Source of the DNA: Methylomonas rivi
Lineage (GTDB): Bacteria > Pseudomonadota > Gammaproteobacteria > Methylococcales > Methylomonadaceae
DNA length: 64,000 nt
Direction of reading: 5' to 3'
NCBI RefSeq assembly: GCF_024505165.1
Contig: NZ_JANIBK010000003.1
Span: 1 to 64,000 of the forward strand
Below are positions 36,338-44,605 of this stretch, piece by piece (positions within the stretch are counted from its first letter, which is position 1; each line of letters opens with the position of its first letter). Under the pieces are notes generated by a model. It searched no databases and had not been told where the DNA came from. It saw only the letters and a list, made by a program, of their open reading frames with translations. Position numbers and translations under genes: made by a program.

Positions 36338-37004
36338 CGCTATCTTCATCAATCCGGCCGTCGTCGGCCACGTTCGGCGTATTGGCCGCCCGGCTGATTT
36401 TCAGCGGAAAAACCATCTCCGGCCAGTAACTGCCGTCCTTTAAGGCAATAGATACTTTGATCAAACTGGGCAAGCGCTCGGCGGCCACCCATTCCTCCTG
36501 CCACTGCGGTTCCGCGAATTCTTCGATCCTGCCGAAATAAGCGAATTTCAAACCGGCAATGTTCTCCAGCAACACCTCAGGTTTAACCGGCTCCCGCTCG
36601 GGCTCGGCCAATCGGTAAGGCGTTAAAGTTACCCATAATATCGAGCTGTTATCGGGGGCCAGGGCAATATCGAATACCTGCAACCCTTTACGCGCGGAAC
36701 TGGCGGGCAAACCGGCGACAAACCTTAAACTTTGTGCAAGACCTTGAAAAACCTGCGTACTTTCCGGGCTGGACTCGGGCTCGGGATTTAACGCCGGCAA
36801 AGGCCGAACCGCCATTAGATGGCGCTTGAAAAACCGGTACACCACAGCCTTTTGGTTCACGGCGGCCATCTTGTTTTCGCCGGCGTTCCAGCTTTGCGCG
36901 GCAATCCGCAGACTGCTGAACAGCAAAACCACCATCACGCCCAACAGCGTCATGGCAATCAACACTTCGATCAAGGTAAAACCGTTCCGTCGAAACAGTT
37001 TCAC
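36327..37004 (-). CDS. gspJ: Type II secretion minor pseudopilin GspJ
   Basis: The 225-residue pseudopilin has the prepilin peptidase motif G-FTLIEVLIAMTLLG at residues 7-21 (cleavage after the Gly, Glu at +5) and a hydrophobic helix. The C-terminal globular beta domain ends in an acidic Asp/Glu tail. Start ATG overlaps the gspI stop by 4 bases. Together with GspI and GspK it forms the pseudopilus tip. Confidence 0.9.
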   Translation of the reverse strand: MKLFRRNGFTLIEVLIAMTLLGVMVVLLFSSLRIAAQSWNAGENKMAAVNQKAVVYRFFKRHLMAVRPLPALNPEPESSPESTQVFQGLAQSLRFVAGLPASSARKGLQVFDIALAPDNSSILWVTLTPYRLAEPEREPVKPEVLLENIAGLKFAYFGRIEEFAEPQWQEEWVAAERLPSLIKVSIALKDGSYWPEMVFPLKISRAANTPNVADDGRIDEDSDER

Positions 37005-37432
37005 AGGACGGGTTCCAGTATCATTCTTAGGCTATCCAATTGCACGCTGCGTTGTCTTTCGGCAGCGTCGCCCCAACTTACCCGCACGCTCACTTTCATC
37101 AATTTCCGGCTGGGCTGGGCGGGAGATTGGTCCTGCCGGGATTGGAACCGGCGTCCGGCCGCGGGCGGCTCGGCCACCGGGGTTATTCTGACCAGCCAAG
37201 CGTATTTATCCGCCTCGGTTCCGGCGCTTTCACCCGCTTGCAAAGGCGTTTCCACCCCGGTGCGCGCCAGTATCGATTCGGCAATCTGTACGGCCAGATT
37301 GTATTCTTCGGAAATGACCGCGGTATTAACGCCGGCACCGAATATGCGCAACACGATGGTCAACGCCACGGCCATGATGGCGAACGCCACCAAGATCTCC
37401 AGCAGGGAAAAGCCCTTATGCCGCCGTATCAT
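37001..37432 (-). CDS. gspI: Type II secretion minor pseudopilin GspI
   Basis: The 143-residue pseudopilin begins RRHKGFSLLEILVAFAIM, a typical class III signal with cleavage after Gly7 and Glu at +5. The body includes NLAVQIAESILAR, matching the GspI helix. Start overlaps gspH by 17 bases. It belongs to the tip complex with GspJ and GspK. Confidence 0.9.
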   Translation of the reverse strand: MIRRHKGFSLLEILVAFAIMAVALTIVLRIFGAGVNTAVISEEYNLAVQIAESILARTGVETPLQAGESAGTEADKYAWLVRITPVAEPPAAGRRFQSRQDQSPAQPSRKLMKVSVRVSWGDAAERQRSVQLDSLRMILEPVL

Positions 37433-37877
37433 GTATTTCCACCGCGCCGGTAATCCAATTCACATCGATACGCCGCAATTGCTTGCCCCATTCAAGCGTA
37501 ATTCGGCCGCCTGTCGACGAGCCGTCGCCGAAAAAACGGATGCCGGCCTGCTGCCCCTCGCCAAACTCTTCTTCGGCGACGGTAACGGAAATCGCGATTT
37601 CGCGATCCAGGCGGTAAATTTTGCCGCGATTGCCGATCGAATAACTGTTGTCGTCCAGATTGACGGTAACGCCGACCGGCTGCCGGGACATCAAGGCCTG
37701 GCCATGCGCGTAACGCAAGGCTGACGCAATATCCCGCGCCGCCGCCTGTATACGGGTGCTTTGATTACCGGAAGAAATATTGCCGCCGACTACCGCAAAG
37801 CCCAGCACGCTGATCAGCAAAACGATGATCAGCTCCAGCAGGGTAAAGCCCCGCGCGGATGTTACGGCAATCGGCAC
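37416..37877 (-). CDS. gspH: Type II secretion minor pseudopilin GspH
   Basis: The 153-residue protein has a pseudopilin leader ARGFTLLELIIVLLI at residues 8-22 and a GspH/FimT-type beta-rich body (AARDIASALRYAHGQAL, then SGTVGNI-like strands). The start is GTG 37877, 6 bases after the gspG stop. GspH joins the major pseudopilin fibre to the tip complex. Confidence 0.9.
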   Translation of the reverse strand: MPIAVTSARGFTLLELIIVLLISVLGFAVVGGNISSGNQSTRIQAAARDIASALRYAHGQALMSRQPVGVTVNLDDNSYSIGNRGKIYRLDREIAISVTVAEEEFGEGQQAGIRFFGDGSSTGGRITLEWGKQLRRIDVNWITGAVEIHDTAA

Positions 37878-37883
37878 GGCGGC

Positions 37884-38309
37884 TTATTCCCAGCTATTGA
37901 TATCCTGGTCTTCGCCGTCGCCGCCTTCTTTTTCGTCGGCGCCGTAGCTGAATAAATCGAAGCTGCCGTGTTGGCCAGGGAACACGTAATGATATTCGTT
38001 CATCCAGGGGTCCTGCGGAACCTTTTCCTTACGCAAATACGGGCCGTTCCAGCGCCGGGCGTCGTTGGGCTTTTCGATCAAGGCCGTCAGGCCTTGTTGC
38101 TGGCTGGGGTAACGCCCCTCATCCAATTTGTACATATCCAGCGCCGCCGCCAGATCTTCTATCTGCACTTTGGCCGCCTTGGTTTTGGACGCCCCCATGT
38201 GCTTCATAACCTGCGGGCCGACAATACCGGCCAGCAAGGCGATAATCCCTAATACCACCAGCAGTTCCAGCAAAGTAAAACCGCTTTGGCGGCGATATGT
38301 GTGTTGCAT
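37884..38309 (-). CDS. gspG: Type II secretion major pseudopilin GspG
   Basis: The protein of about 141 residues is the main fibre subunit. It has leader MQHTYRRQSG followed by FTLLELLVVLGIIALLAGIVGPQ, then the GspG globular domain with LDMYKLDEGRYPSQQQGL and the C-terminal calcium-loop segment FDLFSYGADEKEGG. ATG 38309 has a perfect GGAGGAG ribosome-binding site 5 bases upstream, stronger than any other in the operon, which fits a highly expressed subunit. An upstream in-frame start (38345) lies inside gspF and is rejected. Confidence 0.94.
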   Translation of the reverse strand: MQHTYRRQSGFTLLELLVVLGIIALLAGIVGPQVMKHMGASKTKAAKVQIEDLAAALDMYKLDEGRYPSQQQGLTALIEKPNDARRWNGPYLRKEKVPQDPWMNEYHYVFPGQHGSFDLFSYGADEKEGGDGEDQDINSWE

Positions 38310-38322
38310 GATTGCTCCTCCT

Positions 38323-39540
38323 TTAAACAGCAAGATCGTTGACACTCAAAATAGCTAATAAAATGGAGACAATGATACCGGCTATCATTAACCCCAAGGA
38401 AATTATCAAGGCCGGCTCCAGTAAGGCCAGCATGCGCTGGATGGTGGTTTTCAGCTGCTTGTCGTAAATGACCGCGATACGCAGCAGCATTTCTTCCAAC
38501 TTACCGGTTTCCTCGCCCATTTTAATCATTTGCACCGCCAGCTTGGGAAACAGGTTTTGTTTGGCCAGAGCCTCCGACATGGTACGGCCTTGTTTTAACT
38601 GTTCTTCCGCATCCGCCAGCAATTCTTCCAGCACCGTGTTGGTAACGGTTTCCCGCACGATGCCCAGCGACTTTAGGATGGACACCCCATTGCCCAACAA
38701 AGTGCCGAAGGTGCGGCTGAAATTGGCGGTTTCCATGTTGACGACAATCTCGCCGAACAAAGGCGCGCGCAAAAAACGCCGGTCCCAGTCTTTTTTGCTG
38801 GCGGGATTACTCAGCTGCGACTTCATGAACTGCACCGCGCCCAACACCGACAGCAGCAGCAGCCACCAGTAGCTTTGCAAAAACTCCGCCAAGCCCACCA
38901 CGATCTGGGTGGGAACCGGTAACGATTGTCCGGCGCTATCGAACATTTCCTTGAACTGCGGCACCACGAAAGTCAGCATCACAAACAAGGACGCCAACGA
39001 CATCACCAGCAAAATCGCCGGGTATATCAACGCGGTACTGACAGTGTCTTTCAACTCCTGACTGCGCTCCATGTAATCGCCCAAGCGTTGCAACACCCCG
39101 CCCAGATTGCCGCCCATTTCGCCGGCCCGGATCATGTTCAGATAAAACTTGGAAAACACCCCGCTTTGGCTTTCCAGCGCATCGGCCAGCGCCTTGCCGG
39201 CCTTGACCTTCTCCAGCACATTGGCCACCAGTTTATTCAATTTGGGATTGTCTTCGGTCAACTGCAACAAAATCGTCAACGAACGGTCCAGCGGCAGGCC
39301 GGATTCCAGCAAGGTCGCCAGCTCACCGGTCAACATACCGATTTCTTTATTGGACAAGCGCACGGCGGCCGATTTGAGCCGAATACCGAGAAAGGTTTTA
39401 TCCTTGGCCGGTTCGATGCGGATGGGAATCAATCCCTGGTTTTGCAACTCCAGCAATAGCGTTGGCTCGTCCTTGGCATCCCGCACGCCTTCTTCGGTCA
39501 GGCCTTGGTTGTTAACTACCTTGTAGGAAAATAAGGGCAT
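38323..39540 (-). CDS. gspF: Type II secretion inner membrane platform GspF
   Basis: This 405-residue protein has the two repeated T2SSF helical domains (about 70-190 and 270-390), with transmembrane segments near 170-190, 220-240 and 375-400. The motifs GELATLLESGLPLDRSL and RTFGTLLGNGVSILKSL mark the two repeats. It is the first gsp gene of the cluster. Normally gspE would precede it; here the nuclease-like gene ends 30 bases upstream. The N-terminus MPLFSYKVVNNQGL is canonical. Confidence 0.95.
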   Translation of the reverse strand: MPLFSYKVVNNQGLTEEGVRDAKDEPTLLLELQNQGLIPIRIEPAKDKTFLGIRLKSAAVRLSNKEIGMLTGELATLLESGLPLDRSLTILLQLTEDNPKLNKLVANVLEKVKAGKALADALESQSGVFSKFYLNMIRAGEMGGNLGGVLQRLGDYMERSQELKDTVSTALIYPAILLVMSLASLFVMLTFVVPQFKEMFDSAGQSLPVPTQIVVGLAEFLQSYWWLLLLSVLGAVQFMKSQLSNPASKKDWDRRFLRAPLFGEIVVNMETANFSRTFGTLLGNGVSILKSLGIVRETVTNTVLEELLADAEEQLKQGRTMSEALAKQNLFPKLAVQMIKMGEETGKLEEMLLRIAVIYDKQLKTTIQRMLALLEPALIISLGLMIAGIIVSILLAILSVNDLAV

Positions 39541-39570
39541 GTTGCTGTTAGCGAATTCAATGAAAGATGG

Positions 39571-40047
39571 TTAAGCAGATTTAGTGAGCATTCTTAAATC
39601 ATAAGTATCGTTATCTTCAATCGGAATGACCATAAGCCTAAGTTGATTCAAATCTTCCCATTCTTCTTTCTTGGGATTATTTGTCCTTGCTTTTTTCGAC
39701 ACTATGGCAACAGCTAATTCATTGCACGGTCTATTTTCATTCATTAACGCAATGTAATTGGGATGATTTTTTGTAGCCTCGAGTTGTTCAAGTGCGTAAG
39801 CATAATTATTGCCTTTAAGCTCAACCAGAAAGGAATGACGCTTACTTTTCGATTGTTGATAAAAATATAGGCAATCGCATCGCCGGGTATCGGTAATCAA
39901 GCAATCATCCACCTTGATTTTCATGGCCTTCCCGTTTGAACTTGGCGTTAACTTAACCCCTCTGCCTTTTTCCTGACCAATCAGAGAATCGCTTTCGCAG
40001 TTGGCTTTATCCATGGCGGAAAGTTTTTTTCTAATTGCCGAGATCAT
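39571..40047 (-). CDS. PD-(D/E)XK-like small protein, partner of AAA ATPase
   Basis: This protein of about 158 residues has no known family that I can name. Residues 46-95 show a nuclease-like pattern: an Asp (D58 in CDCLYFY), a strand with FLVELKG (E76 and K78, an ExK signature) and a helix with a following Gln (Q88). This matches PD-(D/E)XK restriction-like folds. ATG 40047 overlaps the ATPase stop by 4 bases (ATGA) and has GGGAG 9 bases upstream; an ATG 15 bases earlier is weaker. Composition is AT-richer than gsp genes. A nuclease or toxin role as effector of the ATPase is inference. Confidence 0.7.
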   Translation of the reverse strand: MISAIRKKLSAMDKANCESDSLIGQEKGRGVKLTPSSNGKAMKIKVDDCLITDTRRCDCLYFYQQSKSKRHSFLVELKGNNYAYALEQLEATKNHPNYIALMNENRPCNELAVAIVSKKARTNNPKKEEWEDLNQLRLMVIPIEDNDTYDLRMLTKSA

Positions 40048-41420
40048 CTGCGATGCTCCCACTCGATATCGCGCATCGCCTCATATAAATCATTGATCCG
40101 GTCAAAAGGCTCGGTAAATTCAGCTTCGTCGATCAAGCCGGAAGCCAAAACAATATCCTTTACCATCCCATCACGCCCGAAATGGTAAGCCGAGACGTGT
40201 TTTTCCAGGGCTACCATATCGGGATGTTCGCCCTTCAATTTTGTTACATTGCTATCATCCGGGAAGTTCTTAATCAGACTACCGAATTTGATCAGGTTAT
40301 TCACGCAAGACAATATGTAGGGACTATGGGTGATCAAAATAACCCTTAAACCTTGATTGATCGCTTCGGCTAGGCCGTTGACTAGCGTTTTTTGCGCTTC
40401 AGGATGCAGATGAGATTCCGGTTCGTCAATAATTACTATGCTATTGGGTTCAATCCAATGCCAAAACCCTATCAAAAGCGCGGACGTTTCCGTTACCATA
40501 GACGAAGTGAGATGCAGGCGAATTTTAGTTGCTATATCGTTGACTTGGTAGCGAAAGTCAGGCAGCTGACCCTCAGACTGTTCAATCACGATACGGTCTT
40601 CACGATATAACCGGCGTTGTAATTCCACCGCAATATCGGCTAAAGGACCAACCACGGAGCTATCCAGATCATAGAGTCGACTAATAAAGTCCTCGGTCGG
40701 TCTATCGAATCGAGCCAGTTTGCCTGTCTTGCGAGTTTGATGGCCTCTGCTGGCCAGCAAGAGTTTGTCGGATATGGTTTCCAAACCCACATGTTCATCG
40801 GCTCGTGCCCTATATATCTCCTTATAAGTGAGCATAAAGTTGGACCGCGCAGCCGGAAAATAATCCGCAACACCACCGCCTACACCCCAAAAAAGGTACC
40901 AACACAATGCCCAGATGAATTGTTCCGGTTTAACTTCCTCTCTAGTCAACAATGTTGCACTGCTTTGAGCATTTATCCATGTCTTAGCTTGATCGATTGC
41001 CGCACTAATAACTTCTTCCAATACTTCTTCCGGCAAAACAATAACATCCGAATAAGTAATTGTTGTTTCGTAAAACAATTGGCTATCGTCATTAAAATAT
41101 TCGCCCAATTTGTCTTTAAACAGTTCCGCATACAAATTGGCTAAATTTGGCATCGCTTGCTGCAATGAAGAAGGTTTCAGTCGTTGCAAGTCTGTTAAGA
41201 CCTCTTGCACGGTACCCATAGCTTTACCAAACAACGCTTGATAAAAATGTTCCGCATGATTGAAATAACTAGCCGCTAGTGTTTCATGTCTCTGCAACCC
41301 GTAAATCACCTTCGCCAAATAGCTTTTCCCTGTACCGTTCGGTCCCACAAAGACCGTCAGCCCACCCAGTTCAACCGTGGCTTCTTTTATTGGGCCGAGA
41401 TTCGTTACCGCAATTTTCAT
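40044..41420 (-). CDS. AAA/ABC-type ATPase of defence-like (OLD/PtuA) family
   Basis: The 458-residue cytoplasmic ATPase has Walker A GPNGTGKS at residues 26-33, Walker B SIVIIDEPE at 327-335 followed by SHLHPEAQ (D-loop region), and an H-loop THSP with H365. The signature-like SSMVTE (306-311) is degenerate. This layout, with a long helical insertion (about 35-300), is that of SMC/RecF-like AAA_15/AAA_21 ATPases used in Septu (PtuA), PARIS (AriA) and OLD/Gabija-type systems. No TOPRIM domain follows. It is translationally coupled to the nuclease-like gene and lies between hflC and gspF. Base composition is AT-richer than its neighbours, suggesting acquisition. Confidence 0.82.
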   Translation of the reverse strand: MKIAVTNLGPIKEATVELGGLTVFVGPNGTGKSYLAKVIYGLQRHETLAASYFNHAEHFYQALFGKAMGTVQEVLTDLQRLKPSSLQQAMPNLANLYAELFKDKLGEYFNDDSQLFYETTITYSDVIVLPEEVLEEVISAAIDQAKTWINAQSSATLLTREEVKPEQFIWALCWYLFWGVGGGVADYFPAARSNFMLTYKEIYRARADEHVGLETISDKLLLASRGHQTRKTGKLARFDRPTEDFISRLYDLDSSVVGPLADIAVELQRRLYREDRIVIEQSEGQLPDFRYQVNDIATKIRLHLTSSMVTETSALLIGFWHWIEPNSIVIIDEPESHLHPEAQKTLVNGLAEAINQGLRVILITHSPYILSCVNNLIKFGSLIKNFPDDSNVTKLKGEHPDMVALEKHVSAYHFGRDGMVKDIVLASGLIDEAEFTEPFDRINDLYEAMRDIEWEHRR

Positions 41421-41490
41421 AGATTCATTACCTTCATTTTACGGTTGCTGTTTTTTATAAACTCGAAACTGGGTTGTGCAGAAACAAAAT

Positions 41491-42453
41491 TCATTCCCCC
41501 TTCTCCGCCCGCTTCAACATCCCGAACAACTCGCTATCGGTCGACAATACGATGCTGGCGTCGCTGTTGATGACCTTGCGGTAAGTTTCCATGCTTTTCA
41601 TGAACTTATAGAACTTGGCCGCTTCCGGTCTTTGCCCGTAAGCTTTGGCGTAAATTTCGCTGGCTTTGGCGTCGGCTTCGCCCTGAATTTCCTGCACCCG
41701 CTTGTAGGCGGTGGACTGGATTTCGTTGAGGTCGCGCTCCTTGTTGCCGTTGATGCGGGCCGCCTCGCCCTCGCCTTCCGAGCGGAAGCGCTGGGCAATC
41801 TGCAAACGCTCGCTGATCATGCGCTGGTAGATCCGTTCCAGCACCTGCTGGTTGTAATTGATGCGCTTGAAGCGCACGTCCAGCAATTCGATACCGAATT
41901 CTTCCAACTTGGGCGCCGCCGATTCGAAAATACTTTTTTCGATGGCGACCCGACCGACCCGGATCGGCCGTAATACTCCCAGCGTGCCCTCTCCGGCCAA
42001 ATCGCCCAGCGTTTCATCAAGAAACGGCTTGCGGTCTTTATCGGTACGCACCACTTCGATCAGCTCGTGGCGTGCAATGGCGGTGCGGGTTTCGCTGCCC
42101 AGGATGTCCTCCAGACGGGATTGGGCGCTACGTTCGTCCCGTAAACGCAGGTAGTAGCGCATCGGATCGGTAATGCGCCAGCGGGCGAAGGTATCGACCT
42201 GTACATAGGTCTTGTCCTTGGTGGACATTTCCACCATCGGCCCGTCCCAGGCCAGATAGCGTTTGTCGAAGCTATTGACCTGCTGCACGAAAGGCAACTT
42301 GAAATGCAGGCCAGGCTCGGTGATGGGGTCGCCGATCGGCCGGCCGAATTGGGTAATAATCACCTGTTCCGCCTGGTTGACGGTAAAGGCGGACAAATAC
42401 GCGGTGAACGCCAGCACGGCCAGCAGCAGGCCGGGTTTTCCGGAAAAACTCAT
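41491..42453 (-). CDS. HflC-like SPFH protein (second copy)
   Basis: This 320-residue protein has an N-terminal membrane anchor (LLLAVLAFTAYLSAFTV), an SPFH/band-7 domain (QAEQVIITQFGRP to the KDKTYVQVDTFARWRI strands), and a C-terminal coiled coil with EGEGEAARINGNKERD and the YGQRPEAAKFYKFMKSMETY tail of HflC. HflC and HflK form a periplasmic complex controlling the FtsH protease. The canonical hflC is at 62672-63526, so this is an additional, diverged copy. It overlaps the adjacent HflK-like gene by 4 bases. Confidence 0.88.
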   Translation of the reverse strand: MSFSGKPGLLLAVLAFTAYLSAFTVNQAEQVIITQFGRPIGDPITEPGLHFKLPFVQQVNSFDKRYLAWDGPMVEMSTKDKTYVQVDTFARWRITDPMRYYLRLRDERSAQSRLEDILGSETRTAIARHELIEVVRTDKDRKPFLDETLGDLAGEGTLGVLRPIRVGRVAIEKSIFESAAPKLEEFGIELLDVRFKRINYNQQVLERIYQRMISERLQIAQRFRSEGEGEAARINGNKERDLNEIQSTAYKRVQEIQGEADAKASEIYAKAYGQRPEAAKFYKFMKSMETYRKVINSDASIVLSTDSELFGMLKRAEKGE

Positions 42454-43427
42454 GGCGCGGCCTCCAATAGTTTGGATGTCATCGGCAGCATGGGCATGAT
42501 TTGCTGCACGCTGTCATCGACGATGATTTGCTGTCTGGCCTGCGGCAACACATCGCCCAGGGTTTCCAGATAAATCCGGGCCCGGGTCACGTCCGGGGCT
42601 TTTACGTACTGCTCCAGCACTTGAGTAAAGGCATAGGCATCGCCTTCCGCTTCGTTGATGCGTTTGAAGCGGTAACCCTCGGCGGCGCGAATGTTCTGAT
42701 CGGCCTCGCCGCGCGCCCGGGGCACGGCCTTGTTATATTCGCCGTTGGCGATGTTGATGACGTTTTCCCTGTCCTGTTGGGCGCGATTGACTTCGTTAAA
42801 GGACGGCTGTACCGGCACCGGCGGATTGACGTTTTTCAGCTGCACTTGGTTGACGGTCACCCCCAACTGGTAGCGCTGGGCCAATTCGCGGGTGCGGATC
42901 AGCACCGAATCCTCGATTTCCTGCCGGCCTATGGTGATGATTTCGTCCACCGTGCGGTCGCCCACCACTTCCCGCATCACCGCTTCGGAAATATCCCGCA
43001 AGGTTATGCCTGGATCGCGCACATCGAACAAGTATTTCTCCGGGTCGGTAATCCGGTACTGCACGATCCACTCGACCAACGCCGAATTCAAATCGCCGGT
43101 GACCATGGATTTTTCCAGAGCCGGATCGCTGCCGATTTGGTCCGGATTCGTGTAGCCGGGGGTGGCGAAACCGAACTCCAGTTTTTGCTGGCGCTGGGTC
43201 GGCACTTCGATGACGTTATCGACGCCAAACGGTAATTTGGCATGCAGGCCGGAGGGCACCTTGTCGATGTACCGGCCGAAACGCAAGACGATGCCTTCCG
43301 ATTCCGCGGGAATGGTATAAAACGACATATTGGCGCCGGTTAATAGCAAAACCGCCAGTAACAGGATTTTTGGCGATAACGGCAGTACAGCCGTTAAGCG
43401 TTCGAACAACGTGCTCGGATCGTTCAC
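42450..43427 (-). CDS. HflK-like SPFH protein (second copy)
   Basis: The protein of about 325 residues has one N-terminal membrane helix (KILLLAVLLLTGANMSFYTI), the band-7 domain (ESEGIVLRFGRYIDKVPSGLH), and the VPRARGEADQNIRAAEGY coiled-coil region typical of HflK. It lacks the long Gly/Pro-rich N-terminal extension found in canonical HflK. GTG 43427 is favoured because GGAGG stands 5 bases upstream; an ATG 12 bases earlier overlaps that site. Together with the HflC-like gene it forms a separate two-gene SPFH operon. Confidence 0.87.
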   Translation of the reverse strand: MNDPSTLFERLTAVLPLSPKILLLAVLLLTGANMSFYTIPAESEGIVLRFGRYIDKVPSGLHAKLPFGVDNVIEVPTQRQQKLEFGFATPGYTNPDQIGSDPALEKSMVTGDLNSALVEWIVQYRITDPEKYLFDVRDPGITLRDISEAVMREVVGDRTVDEIITIGRQEIEDSVLIRTRELAQRYQLGVTVNQVQLKNVNPPVPVQPSFNEVNRAQQDRENVINIANGEYNKAVPRARGEADQNIRAAEGYRFKRINEAEGDAYAFTQVLEQYVKAPDVTRARIYLETLGDVLPQARQQIIVDDSVQQIMPMLPMTSKLLEAAP

Positions 43428-43507
43428 GCAAACCTCCATAATTCAAAAAAGACGGATGGCGAAACGCTCGGCTTGGCCTGTGAGTAGAAAAATAATTCGG
43501 AATAATC

Positions 43508-43541
43508 CGGCTTTAGGCTTTATTGAGCAAGCCCAAAGCCG
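43508..43541. repeat. Nested hairpin upstream of the HflK-like gene
   Basis: CGGCTTT (43508-43514) pairs with AAAGCCG (43535-43541), and inside it GGCTT (43516-43520) pairs with AAGCC (43529-43533). It lies between slyD and the HflK-like gene, both on the minus strand. The T-run precedes rather than follows the stem on that strand, so it is not a standard terminator for slyD. Confidence 0.5.
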
Positions 43542-43583
43542 AAAAAACATTTAGGGCGGGTTTTCACCGCGCCCCATGCAATA

Positions 43584-44060
43584 TTAATGATGGCAGCCCG
43601 CACCGTGAATATGCCCGTGAGCCATTTCATCGTCGGTAGCCGGTCTGACATCGACTACTTCCACATCGAAAATCAGGGTTTCGCCGGCCAAGGGATGATT
43701 GCCGTCTATGGTCACATCGTCGCCGTCGATTTCGGTAATGGTGATAATGCCGGAGCCGTGGCTGACATCGGCATGAAACTGCATGCCCACTTCCACATCC
43801 ATGCCTTCGAACATTTTCTTGGAAACCACCTGAACCATCTCCGGCGCCAATTCGCCGTAGCCGTCCTCGGGCGGAATGGTGACGCTAAACGTGTCGCCCG
43901 CCGATTTACCGGCCAATGCGGCTTCCAATCCTGCAATAATATTGCCGGCGCCATGCAAATATAACAACGGCTCTTCACCACGCGAACTGTCCAGTTGCTC
44001 GCCGCTGGGATTGGTTAGGGTATAATGGAATGAAACGGCTGTTTTATCAGTAATTTGCAT
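43584..44060 (-). CDS. slyD: FKBP-type prolyl isomerase SlyD
   Basis: The 158-residue cytoplasmic protein has the FKBP domain (residues 1-65 and 125-150: LTNPSGEQLDSSRG, YLHGAGNIIAGLEAALAG) with an inserted chaperone flap (about 70-125). It ends in a short His/Cys-rich tail GHIHGAGCHH that binds nickel and other metals. The tail is shorter than that of E. coli SlyD. It is divergent from greB with a 53-base spacer. Confidence 0.92.
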   Translation of the reverse strand: MQITDKTAVSFHYTLTNPSGEQLDSSRGEEPLLYLHGAGNIIAGLEAALAGKSAGDTFSVTIPPEDGYGELAPEMVQVVSKKMFEGMDVEVGMQFHADVSHGSGIITITEIDGDDVTIDGNHPLAGETLIFDVEVVDVRPATDDEMAHGHIHGAGCHH

Positions 44061-44113
44061 GACTGCCTTGTAATTTGAAATAAATTGCCATTATAACCTT
44101 ATCCCGGAAACGC

Positions 44114-44605
44114 ATGTCACGTTGGAGACCACCCCGGCCAAAATCTTCCCCTTATATCACCCAGGAAGGCTACAAAACCCTGGAACAGGAACTGGCGCAA
44201 CTGTGGGACAGGCGCAAGCACGTCACCGCCGCATTATCGGCCGCCGCCGCCGAAGGCGACCGCTCCGAGAACGCCGAATACATTTACCGCAAAAAGGAAT
44301 TGCGCGAAATCGATCGCCGCATCCATTATCTGCAAAAACGCCTACCCTCGTTGACTGTGGTTTCGGAAAAACCCGGCAAGCAAAACCAGGTATTTTTCGG
44401 TGCCTGGGTCACCCTGGAAAATGAAGACGGCGAGGAAATCACCTACCGGATAGTCGGCGCCGACGAAATCGATACCAGCGGCGGTTTGATCAGCCTGGAT
44501 TCGCCGCTAGCAACGGCTTTGTTAAAAAAACATCTGGACGATGAAGTCGTATTTAACCAAGGCGGCCGGCAAAGCCGTTATTACATTGTGGCGATAAAAT
44601 ACTAA
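44114..44605 (+). CDS. greB: Transcription elongation factor GreB
   Basis: This 163-residue protein has the N-terminal coiled-coil finger (YKTLEQELAQLWDRRKHVTAALSAA) bearing the acidic tip GDRSENAEYIYRKKELREID, and a C-terminal FKBP-like domain ending YIVAIKY. GreB rescues backtracked RNA polymerase by stimulating transcript cleavage. The YIYRKKEL segment and the basic N-terminus SRWRPPRPKS are typical of GreB rather than GreA. Its TAA overlaps the ATG of the following small gene. Confidence 0.94.
   Translation: MSRWRPPRPKSSPYITQEGYKTLEQELAQLWDRRKHVTAALSAAAAEGDRSENAEYIYRKKELREIDRRIHYLQKRLPSLTVVSEKPGKQNQVFFGAWVTLENEDGEEITYRIVGADEIDTSGGLISLDSPLATALLKKHLDDEVVFNQGGRQSRYYIVAIKY

Noticed and set aside
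40044-41420. OLD-family nuclease with TOPRIM domain
   Set aside because: The protein ends soon after the H-loop and lacks the acidic TOPRIM motifs, so it is an ATPase only.
39541-41490. A gspE remnant near gspF
   Set aside because: No frame in this stretch has the Walker boxes and zinc cysteines of GspE; the ATPase here is of the RecF/OLD kind.
43508-43541. Terminator for slyD
   Set aside because: The hairpin is real, but the T-run lies on the wrong side of the stem for minus-strand transcription.
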